In this document: piece by piece, positions 1 through 5,122 of the stretch
How positions within the stretch are numbered: the first letter of the stretch is position 1
Layout of the letters: every line of letters starts with the position of its first letter
From: an uncultured Clostridia bacterium
GTDB taxonomy: Bacteria; Bacillota; Clostridia; HGM11327
DNA length: 5,122 bases
Assembly: GCA_905210525.1 (NCBI GenBank)
Contig: CAJLXE010000133.1
Span: forward strand, 1-5,122
Reading direction: 5' to 3'
The notes under the pieces: model-generated
Database searches by the model: none
What the model saw: only the letters and a program-made list of their open reading frames with translations
What the model was told of the DNA's origin: nothing
Translations under genes and position numbers: made by a program

Positions 1-13
1 TGAATTATACGCA

Positions 14-47
14 AACGGCATTAAAATAAAATGCCGTTATTTTTATT
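14..47 (+). terminator. Rho-independent terminator of a gene to the left
   Basis: A 9-bp perfect stem (AACGGCATT at 14-22 with AATGCCGTT at 30-38) closes a 7-nt A-rich loop. It is followed at once by ATTTTTATT, the T-rich tail of an intrinsic terminator in + orientation. Read on the other strand, the stem is not followed by a T tract, so it is probably one-directional. It most likely ends a + strand gene whose coding region lies outside the window. The TGA at 1-3 could be that gene's stop codon, but this cannot be confirmed with no upstream sequence. Confidence 0.8.
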
Positions 48-164
48 CGATAAATCGCGGAACTGAGAAACAACTGTAATTTTTGTCATGAAAAGCAACA
101 ACCGAATGTTGTTAAAATCACAAAAGACATATTGAAAAATATTTTAAATTACCAATTTTGCCTG
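48..164. other. AT-rich intergenic spacer, no gene seen
   Basis: No reading frame with a credible start and ribosome site is present between the terminator and the promoter. The stretch is AT-rich, especially 129-160 just upstream of the -35 box, where it could act as an UP-like element; that role is inference. The only structure visible is the small inverted repeat at 97-113 and a very weak 5-bp AT hairpin near 129-142. Confidence 0.6.
97..113. repeat. Short inverted repeat upstream of the promoter
   Basis: AACAAC at 97-102 and GTTGTT at 108-113 form a perfect 6-bp inverted repeat around a 5-nt spacer, CGAAT. It lies about 52 nt upstream of the -35 box, with A-rich sequence on both sides. 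The spacing would suit a dimeric activator site, but no known operator is recognised and a repeat this short could arise by chance. Confidence 0.3.
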
Positions 165-193
165 TTGACAAAAAATAAATAAAGCGGTATAAT
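165..193 (+). promoter_or_regulatory. Perfect consensus SigA-type promoter
   Basis: The -35 hexamer TTGACA (165-170) and the -10 hexamer TATAAT (188-193) both match the housekeeping sigma factor consensus exactly and are separated by the optimal 17 nt. Transcription should begin near 199-202, giving a leader of roughly 90 nt before the ATG at 289. The AT-rich upstream flank could strengthen it further. It is the only clear promoter in the window and points at the RHS gene. If active without repression it would be strong, which is notable for a gene encoding a giant exported protein. Confidence 0.88.
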
Positions 194-224
194 AAATATG
201 AAAAATATATTAAATCGTCGAACT

Positions 225-262
225 TGGCGGTATGCACACACAGCGGAGTGCGCATACTGTCG
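225..262 (+). promoter_or_regulatory. Long imperfect hairpin in the 5' leader
   Basis: Positions 225-239 can pair with 248-262 around an 8-nt loop (240-247). The core GTATGC/GCATAC (230-235 with 252-257) is perfect. It extends inward through one A-C mismatch to CAC/GTG, and outward with mixed Watson-Crick and G-U pairs. No T tract follows, so it is not a terminator. It ends about 13 nt before the AGGAGG, leaving the ribosome site free. It may protect the 5' end of the mRNA or tune translation; the function is inference. No known riboswitch class is recognised. Confidence 0.55.
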
Positions 263-275
263 CAATATCGGCGAG

Positions 276-281
276 AGGAGG
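276..281 (+). promoter_or_regulatory. Strong Shine-Dalgarno, fixes the start codon
   Basis: AGGAGG, within GAGAGGAGG, lies 7 nt before the ATG at 289, an ideal spacing. This decides the start. An in-frame ATG at 232 would add 19 residues, but it has no ribosome site, lies inside the leader hairpin, and would put a non-signal stretch in front of a well-formed signal peptide. Confidence 0.92.
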
Positions 282-288
282 AAAAATA

Positions 289-384
289 ATGTCACTAAAA
301 ACAAAACACTTGTATCGAAGCGTGGTATCGTTGATACTGGTGCTTGCACTGAGCGTGTACATATGGCCGGCAGCGGCATATGCA
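289..384 (+). other. Signal peptide, residues 1-32
   Basis: Basic residues K4, K6, H7 and R10 precede a hydrophobic core (about residues 12-26, rich in V, L, I and A). This is followed by P27 and an A-Y-A motif at 30-32, so signal peptidase I would cut before Q33. This is a standard Sec-dependent export signal, and no lipobox cysteine is present. It places the mature protein outside the membrane. Confidence 0.88.
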
Positions 385-3300
385 CAAATTACGGCGGCAC
401 AGACGGAACTGTCGGATGTTACGGATATTTCCGATGCACAGCTGAAGTCACTTCTTTCGGGACTGTCGGAGCTTGATCCGAAGACAAAGAAAATCCTTTC
501 CCGAGCCGAGCTTTCCCCGTATGTGGATTACGAGACGGCATATGCTAAAGGGCATGTTGAAAGATTAAACGATATCGAAACATTAAATACTATAGCATAT
601 CTTAACCGTAACGGTTCAAAAACAATCTATTATTATGATAACGATATAAAATATATTGACGAAAACGGAAATGCGGTCGAAAAGGACATTGTACTTAAGG
701 CAGACGCAAACGGATACGTTACACGGAAAAATGATGTATCGCTCAGATTGCCGGACGACGCAGCCGACGGAATCGGCGTTGCGTATAAGGGCAACGTGCT
801 CAGACTTATTCCTTTGACAAATGACGGTATGCCGATTACGACAAAGACAGCGTCTGTTACAGCCGAACTTAAAAGCGACGCGAACACGGTAAGCTATAAC
901 TCTGCTTTTGGCGGAAATACGGGAATAAATTATACACCGACATTAAACGGTGTCAAGGAAGAAATTGTGCTTACACGCTACAACGGCGTCAACAGCTGGA
1001 GCTTTCTTGCCGAAACGAACGGAATGAATGCATACCTCGGCGATGACGGAATATATTATTTTGCCGAATCAAGAGATGCGAAAGAGAAATTTTCACTCGG
1101 ACAGGTGTTTGCATATGACAGCGCGTGCAATATAAACGGCGGAACAATGCAGATAACCGAAATTAAAAGAGGCGCGTCTTACATAGTGACGCTGACGGCA
1201 GAAGAGTCTTTTCTTGAAAGCTCAGATACCGTATATCCGGTGTATATAGACCCGTGCGTTGAAATAACAAATTCCGAAAGCACGTCAAATATAGCGGATA
1301 CCACCGTATATTCGGTAAAAAACACAACAAATACGGGTACATGGGCACTTAATCACGCGGGACTTTACAGCTCTGCATACGGTGTGGGCAGAATCCTTGT
1401 AAAACTGCCGGGACTTACAGACAGTGCGGAATATATTCGGGCGTCTGCCGAAGATCTGACAAACGTTACGTTCTATATTTGCGAAGCGTCGGGAATTGGC
1501 GGTCAGTCGTTCTCACTGCACGCATTTACCGGTGCAAGCTGGTCCGAAACCACAGCAACGTGGAACAACGTCGGTGCCGACAGTTACGCCGCGGAGGCTG
1601 TTGCAACATCAACGCCTGCTTCCAACGCATACGGCGCGTTTGACATAACATCCCTTGTGCGCGCATGGAAAAACGGCACGTATAACGCCGACCGCGGATT
1701 CATAATAAAAAACACAAGCGAAACGGACAGCTCAAAATGCAGAGCGTTCATAGGCAACAATCATGCGACAGTATCGCAAAGACCCAAGCTTTCCGTTACG
1801 TATTCCGAATCACCCGCGGCGTCTGCATCCGGAAATATCGGTGTAAACGATATTTATACATATGATACGGCTTCACTTGACAGCCGCGTTACGTCATATT
1901 CCGGTCATGCTTACGGTAATCTCACTTCCGTAAACACGTTCGAACCGGCAGACAAGGATTTCCCGATAGCCGTTGAATACGTATACAACAGCACATTGTA
2001 CGGCAATGCGGCAAGTAACGGTGATTTTTACGCATATTACGGAATTTCGTCAAGTTGCAAAATGGGCAGGGGCTGGAAGCTTTCGCTTATTGAGCTTGCA
2101 AAATACAATGCGTCGACAAATACGTATAAATACGTTGACACACGCGGAACAGAATATATTTTTGAATACTCAAGTGCGGAAAATGTTTACAAAAATACTG
2201 CTCTTGACGCGATTCTTTCGGTAAATACCGAAAATAATACGTTTACGACAATATACGGCGGCGTGACAAGAAACTTCAATTCATACGGACTTGTGGAATC
2301 GGTAGTCTGCGGCGATAAAACCTATACGTACAATTATACGAATAAATATGCCTTAACATCCGTAAAAAACGGTGATGAAAGCATAATCACCGTTTCGTAT
2401 ACGTCAAATAAACTTACGGATATATGCGGAAACACGGTTTCGTATGATTCGTCACTCAATGTTACTGGCATATCGGATTCGTATGCAAATTCGTATGCGT
2501 ACCTGACGACATCGGATATGTTTGCGGTAAGACGAATTTCGGACGGATATGCTCAGCGTTACGATTTTAACGCCGATAAAAAGGTGGGAAGAATAAAGTA
2601 CTGCCGCTATGACGGATCGGAATATAATGTAATAAAAGAAAAAAGCATTGTGTATTATCCGCGGTATATTTTTTGCTATGAACCCGGCGGGGATTTTAAT
2701 TTCGCCACATACGGCGATAACCTCACAACAACCGTTGTGTTCGCCGCAGACAAGAGAACAATATATACCGTCGTGCGCGAGCAGGCAGGTAACCGCGTTT
2801 ATGACGCGACAATGCATTCACTGCCCGAAAATGAGGGCGGAAACAAGCTCGCGGCGTATGTTCGCGGCGGCGGCAAGGAAAATTTCCTTGTAAACTCAAG
2901 CTTTGAAGCGACTGAAGGAATCACAGGGCTGACAAGGTCGCAGGAAGAGGCGCTTTTGGGCGAGTATTCGGCAAAGCTTACATCAAACGGAAAAATAACG
3001 TTCCGGGCGCCGCTCAAAGCGGGAAGACACGTTTTCTCGGCATATGTAAAGCTGAAGGACGTTGTATTGACTTCGGGAAAAACACGAGGCGGAGCGTTTG
3101 TCGAGATCAGGGACGCGGCGGATGCGCTCGTGGCAAGGAGCGAATATTATGTCGGAACATCACTCGAAAGCGTAGGCGGCGGCTGGTACAGAATATTTGC
3201 GGCGTTTGACGCACAAGCATCACAGACGTATAAGCTCAGCATAGTTCTTGAAAATGCAACAGGCAAACTTTATGCCGATTGCGCACAGCTTGAACAAAAC

Positions 3301-5122
3301 ACCGTACCCACGGAATACAACGCAATTCCGTTCGGCGGTGCGGATTCCGCGGCAGGAATAAATCCGTGGTCGGCAAATACCGCCGCTGTTACAAGCCAGG
3401 CAACCGACGGTTCGCACTCATGGCAGCTCGGCGCGGGAAAAACGGCACTTTATGAAATTCCTGTAAACGCGCCTGTATCGTCATCGTTCATAATATCGGG
3501 TTGGAGCAAAACAACAAGCGCGGTTTCGGCAGGATACGGAATTGATGTAATTCTCAAATATTCGGATAATACCGAGGAAACCGTACCGCTTCGTTATGAC
3601 GGCACTCATCCCGGATGGCAGTATCAATGCTACACCGTAACGTCGTCAAAGGATAATGCCGCGTTGAAAATCACAAGCGTTAAGGTTGCGCTCGTAAACG
3701 AAACGGGAGTGCCGGCGTACTATGATGACGTGTTCATTTCAATGGCTCTCGGAGACGAAAATGAAAACGGACAGCCGTCCGAGAATGAAACGGAATACAG
3801 CACGGGGCTGTCGTTCGTAAGCAACGGTGACGGAACCTGCTTTATAGGCGAAAGAAAAAATTGCACGGACACGGCGATAGTTATACCTCCGGTGAGCCCG
3901 AACGGCGATACGGTTACGTCGATAGGCAACAGCGCGTTCAAAAATTATACGGATATTACCGAAATAGTTCTGCCTGACACGATACAGGTAATCAGTGAAA
4001 GCGCATTCTGGGGTTGCTCGTCGCTCAAAAAGATAAATATTCCCCAGGGCGTGACGTCGATACCGAAATGGGCGTTCGTAAGCTGTTCAAGCCTTGAAAA
4101 TATAACTCTGCCCGAATCGGTGACGTCAATCGGCTACAAAGCGTTTTCGTACTGTTCGTCTCTTAAGGCACTGAACATACCCGAAACGGTAACATCATTC
4201 GGTGATTATGCATTTAATGCGACGTCCGGACTTACGCTTTATTATGCCGGAACAAATGCGGAATATTCGGCAATAACCAAGGGCACGGGAGCAGTGCCGT
4301 CCGGAGTGAGCGTTGTTTGCAATTCGAATATTTATAACGGTGTGGCGTATATTTATACATACGACGCAAATGAGAATATAACCTCAACAACAATAAAGTA
4401 CGTGGGAACGGATTCCGCGCTTGCCAACGGTACGGACGTAATCCGCACATCATCAACGTATGATTCAAACGGCAACTGCCTGACGTATACAGACGAAGCA
4501 GGTAACACAACGACGTATACATACGATTCGCACGGAAATGTTCTGACTGTAACCGACGCGAATAACGTAACCACTACGTACACGTATAACGGAAACGGAC
4601 TTGCGACGACAATGTCGCGCGGCACGGAAAAGAATACGTATACTTACACAAACGGTCTGTTGACGAAAATTGTCCATAGCGATACCGCGACGGGCAAGAG
4701 CGAAACCTACATTATTATATATAACGTATACGGTAACATCACGTCAATATCGGTAGGCGCGCAGACGCTTGTCAGCTATGAGTATAACCATAACGGCGAA
4801 GCGGAGCTTTTGAAGACAACGTACGGAAACGGCGATAAGGAGACGTACGAATACGATGTTTGGGGAAACGTCATAAAGCAGTACTTTAACGGGACGCTTA
4901 AATATGAATATTCATATGACGAAAGCGGCACGGTGATAACTGCGGTTGATTATGAAAGCGGCAGAACAAAGAAGCAGATTTACGGAGCGAACGGTGAGCT
5001 TGTAGGCACGGTGACGGTAGAAAACGCAACTGAAAATGTGCTTATGCTTGCCACGAACGGAAACGCGGAATTTGAGGGCGGATACGAATACGAAAATGAC
5101 GCGCTCGGCAGAACCGTCGGCG
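289..5122 (+). CDS. Giant secreted RHS/YD-repeat protein with DNRLRE, CBM-like and LRR modules (3' end off window)
   Basis: The frame is open from the ATG at 289 to the window edge (1,611 full codons, no stop), so the gene is partial at the 3' end. The start is set by AGGAGG 7 nt upstream and by a Sec signal peptide. Domains in order are signal peptide 1-32, Clostridia RHS N-terminal region 33-324, DNRLRE about 325-505, RHS-associated beta region about 506-864, two galactose-binding-like modules about 865-1154, BspA-type LRR about 1174-1345, and YD repeats from about 1356 on. Known for the family: YD repeats fold into a closed beta shell, often holding a C-terminal toxin that is released by self-cleavage; other members serve in adhesion or contact-dependent competition. 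The protein should be exported and act at or outside the cell surface. No catalytic motif or wall anchor is visible in the part seen. Whether it is a toxin depends on the unseen C-terminus. It appears to be transcribed from its own promoter, behind a terminator. Confidence 0.95.
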   Translation, partial: MSLKTKHLYRSVVSLILVLALSVYIWPAAAYAQITAAQTELSDVTDISDAQLKSLLSGLSELDPKTKKILSRAELSPYVDYETAYAKGHVERLNDIETLNTIAYLNRNGSKTIYYYDNDIKYIDENGNAVEKDIVLKADANGYVTRKNDVSLRLPDDAADGIGVAYKGNVLRLIPLTNDGMPITTKTASVTAELKSDANTVSYNSAFGGNTGINYTPTLNGVKEEIVLTRYNGVNSWSFLAETNGMNAYLGDDGIYYFAESRDAKEKFSLGQVFAYDSACNINGGTMQITEIKRGASYIVTLTAEESFLESSDTVYPVYIDPCVEITNSESTSNIADTTVYSVKNTTNTGTWALNHAGLYSSAYGVGRILVKLPGLTDSAEYIRASAEDLTNVTFYICEASGIGGQSFSLHAFTGASWSETTATWNNVGADSYAAEAVATSTPASNAYGAFDITSLVRAWKNGTYNADRGFIIKNTSETDSSKCRAFIGNNHATVSQRPKLSVTYSESPAASASGNIGVNDIYTYDTASLDSRVTSYSGHAYGNLTSVNTFEPADKDFPIAVEYVYNSTLYGNAASNGDFYAYYGISSSCKMGRGWKLSLIELAKYNASTNTYKYVDTRGTEYIFEYSSAENVYKNTALDAILSVNTENNTFTTIYGGVTRNFNSYGLVESVVCGDKTYTYNYTNKYALTSVKNGDESIITVSYTSNKLTDICGNTVSYDSSLNVTGISDSYANSYAYLTTSDMFAVRRISDGYAQRYDFNADKKVGRIKYCRYDGSEYNVIKEKSIVYYPRYIFCYEPGGDFNFATYGDNLTTTVVFAADKRTIYTVVREQAGNRVYDATMHSLPENEGGNKLAAYVRGGGKENFLVNSSFEATEGITGLTRSQEEALLGEYSAKLTSNGKITFRAPLKAGRHVFSAYVKLKDVVLTSGKTRGGAFVEIRDAADALVARSEYYVGTSLESVGGGWYRIFAAFDAQASQTYKLSIVLENATGKLYADCAQLEQNTVPTEYNAIPFGGADSAAGINPWSANTAAVTSQATDGSHSWQLGAGKTALYEIPVNAPVSSSFIISGWSKTTSAVSAGYGIDVILKYSDNTEETVPLRYDGTHPGWQYQCYTVTSSKDNAALKITSVKVALVNETGVPAYYDDVFISMALGDENENGQPSENETEYSTGLSFVSNGDGTCFIGERKNCTDTAIVIPPVSPNGDTVTSIGNSAFKNYTDITEIVLPDTIQVISESAFWGCSSLKKINIPQGVTSIPKWAFVSCSSLENITLPESVTSIGYKAFSYCSSLKALNIPETVTSFGDYAFNATSGLTLYYAGTNAEYSAITKGTGAVPSGVSVVCNSNIYNGVAYIYTYDANENITSTTIKYVGTDSALANGTDVIRTSSTYDSNGNCLTYTDEAGNTTTYTYDSHGNVLTVTDANNVTTTYTYNGNGLATTMSRGTEKNTYTYTNGLLTKIVHSDTATGKSETYIIIYNVYGNITSISVGAQTLVSYEYNHNGEAELLKTTYGNGDKETYEYDVWGNVIKQYFNGTLKYEYSYDESGTVITAVDYESGRTKKQIYGANGELVGTVTVENATENVLMLATNGNAEFEGGYEYENDALGRTVG
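385..1260 (+). other. N-terminal region typical of Clostridia RHS proteins, residues 33-324
   Basis: The region starts with a short helical, acidic stretch (about 40-75). A beta-rich stretch follows, with the pattern GHVERLND (about 90-97), then NGSKTIYYYDNDIKYIDENG, which resembles the 'DGTKTxYxYxxPVKYxDExG' pattern I recall from large secreted RHS proteins of Bacillota. It ends in YPVYIDP (about 317-323), which in this family leads directly into a DNRLRE domain. No catalytic residues are evident. Its role is unknown; it probably forms the N-terminal beta-rich platform of the mature protein. The family match is from memory of the motif pattern, not a search. Confidence 0.65.
1261..1803 (+). 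other. DNRLRE domain, residues about 325-505
   Basis: About 180 residues follow the DNRLRE layout: an opening stretch with 'ADTTVYS' (about 336-342), a mid-part 'FSLHAFTGASWSETTATWNN' (a WSE-x-x-x-TWNN motif, about 417-427), 'FDITSLVRAWKNG' (about 452-464, the conserved D-[IV]-T-x-L-V-x-x-W motif), 'RGFIIKN' (about 470-476) and a closing 'RPKLSVTY'. DNRLRE domains are beta-sandwich modules common in exported Bacillota and Actinomycetota proteins and often sit at the front of RHS proteins. The function is thought to be structural or adhesive. Confidence 0.85.
1804..2880 (+). other. RHS-associated beta-rich region before the binding modules, residues about 506-864
   Basis: The region begins with 'NIGVNDIYTYDTASLD' and the stretch 'FPIAVEYVYNS', then reaches MGRGWKL (592-598), the G-x-G-W motif found near the start of RHS shell regions. 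It continues with 'YVDTRGTEYIFEY', which matches the usual Y-x-D-x-x-G-x-x-Y-x-F pattern. A series of short YxY/YD-like strands follows (for example 'KTYTYNYTNKYALTSV' and 'RYDFNADKKVGRIKY'), consistent with degenerate YD repeats or a beta-propeller-like plug. Such a segment normally caps or opens the RHS shell. The exact fold is inference. Confidence 0.65.
2881..3324 (+). other. First galactose-binding/CBM-like module, residues about 865-1012
   Basis: The module opens with 'NFLVNSSFE' (865-873), the N-[LF]-[LV]-x-N-x-[SG]-F-E signature that begins many galactose-binding-fold modules in RHS proteins. It runs through 'HVFSAYVKLKD' and 'GWYRIFAAFDA' strands and ends in 'LYADCAQLEQNTVPTEYN', matching the usual closing pattern of D-x-x-Q-L-E followed by T-x-Y-N. 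About 148 residues is normal for this fold. It probably binds glycan or packs against the shell; the ligand cannot be predicted. Confidence 0.7.
3325..3750 (+). other. Second galactose-binding/CBM-like module, residues about 1013-1154
   Basis: This is a second beta-sandwich unit in tandem with the first. Strand patterns include 'SHSWQLG' (about 1042-1048), 'FIISGWSKT' (about 1067-1075), 'IDVILKYSDNTEETVPLRYD' and the closing 'AYYDDVFISMA', matching the Y-[FY]-D-D-V strand that usually ends such modules. The tandem pair is typical for Clostridia RHS proteins. An acidic, N/E-rich linker (about 1157-1171) follows and marks the junction to the LRR module. Confidence 0.65.
3808..4323 (+). other. 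BspA-type (LRR_5) leucine-rich repeat module, residues about 1174-1345
   Basis: It opens with 'GLSFVSNGDGTCFIG' and 'CTDTAIVIPP', the usual N-cap of Clostridia LRR_5 modules. Four exact 23-residue repeats follow, with the pattern SSLxxIxIPxxVTSIxxxAFxxC (from residue 1221 to 1312). The end is 'LYYAGTNAEYSAI', the typical LRR_5 C-cap. Such modules are known from secreted surface and adhesion proteins such as BspA. An LRR here, inside an RHS protein, suggests an added binding function (inference). The short array of four full repeats, where many family members carry more, may make it a compact cassette. Confidence 0.9.
3949..4224 (+). repeat. Four tandem 69-bp units encoding the LRRs
   Basis: Units start at 3949, 4018, 4087 and 4156, each exactly 69 bp (23 codons). 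Protein positions are well conserved (I/L-P, V-T-S, A-F, C). At DNA level the units are diverged, but the block around GTGACGTC (near 4051 and 4120) recurs. A partial unit precedes them, with VTSIGNSAF at about 3913-3939. The unit length keeps the frame, so gain or loss of units by recombination would not break the gene. Confidence 0.85.
4324..5122 (+). other. RHS/YD-repeat shell region, residues about 1346 to the window edge
   Basis: YD repeats appear as YTYDANENI (from 1356), TYDSNGN (about 1390), YTYDSHGN (1410), YTYNGNG (1431), YTYTNG (1451), YEYNHNGE (1497), YEYDVWGN (1520), YEYSYDESG (1539) and YEYENDALGR (1599). The spacing of about 20 residues and the pattern Y-x-Y-D-x-x-G-N/R fit the YD repeat. 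These strands form the spiral beta shell of RHS proteins. The window ends inside the array: the conserved RHS core (a D-x-x-G-R-x-x-x-x-D-P-x-G-type motif) and the variable C-terminal domain have not been reached. Confidence 0.92.

Noticed and set aside
1..47. Terminator stem read as part of a CRISPR or mobile-element end
   Set aside because: There is only one copy, with no spaced repeats, no terminal inverted repeat partner and no transposase. A T-rich tail directly after the stem fits a terminator.
225..262. Leader hairpin as an intrinsic terminator/attenuator or known riboswitch
   Set aside because: No T tract follows the stem, no alternative antiterminator pairing is evident by eye, and no riboswitch consensus could be recognised.
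232..288. Alternative in-frame start at ATG 232 for the RHS gene (19 extra residues)
   Set aside because: It has no Shine-Dalgarno and sits inside the hairpin stem; the ATG at 289 has AGGAGG at ideal spacing and gives a clean signal peptide.
198..476. A 92-codon + strand frame starting at ATG 198
   Set aside because: Its ATG lies at or before the expected transcription start, it has no ribosome site, and most of it overlaps the leader hairpin and the signal peptide region of the real gene in another frame.
2452..2817. A 121-codon - strand frame
   Set aside because: It lies fully inside the RHS gene, is rich in I, C and R, has no recognisable domain and no convincing start context. It is an antisense shadow.
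4232..4677. Three overlapping - strand frames opposite the YD repeats
   Set aside because: Repeated TAT/ACG/TAC codons on the + strand leave several antisense frames free of stops. The products are low-complexity Y/V/R-rich and overlap each other.

Overview
The window reads as chromosomal DNA from a Bacillota/Clostridia-type bacterium, probably an uncultured gut or rumen relative of the Oscillospirales. This rests on the protein architecture (Clostridia-style secreted RHS protein with DNRLRE, carbohydrate-binding-like and BspA-type LRR modules), the strong AGGAGG ribosome binding site, the consensus SigA promoter, and an AT-rich intergenic region next to a coding region of moderate GC. The assignment is inference, because there is no taxonomic marker gene here.

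Layout: positions 1-47 hold a rho-independent terminator that probably closes a gene lying left of the window. Positions 48-164 are AT-rich and non-coding, with one small inverted repeat. At 165-193 is a perfect consensus promoter (TTGACA, 17-nt spacer, TATAAT). It drives a leader of about 90 nt that contains a long imperfect hairpin (225-262) and then a Shine-Dalgarno (276-281). From the ATG at 289 one uninterrupted reading frame continues to the last base: 1,611 complete codons with no stop. It is the only real gene in the window.

The gene encodes a very large exported RHS/YD-repeat protein. In order, it has a signal peptide (residues 1-32), an N-terminal Clostridia RHS leader region (33-324), a DNRLRE domain (about 325-505), an RHS-associated beta-rich region with an MGRGWKL motif (about 506-864), two galactose-binding/CBM-like beta-sandwich modules (about 865-1012 and 1013-1154), a BspA-type (LRR_5) leucine-rich repeat module (about 1174-1345), and YD repeats (from about 1356) running off the window. 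In such proteins the YD repeats build a shell around a C-terminal domain that is often a toxin. That C-terminus, and any immunity gene, lie beyond position 5122 and cannot be judged here.

The most unusual point is the LRR module, which sits exactly at the joint between the second carbohydrate-binding-like domain and the YD repeats. It looks like a mobile surface-binding cassette inserted into an otherwise standard RHS protein. The combination of a perfect promoter with a strongly structured leader is the second point worth checking.
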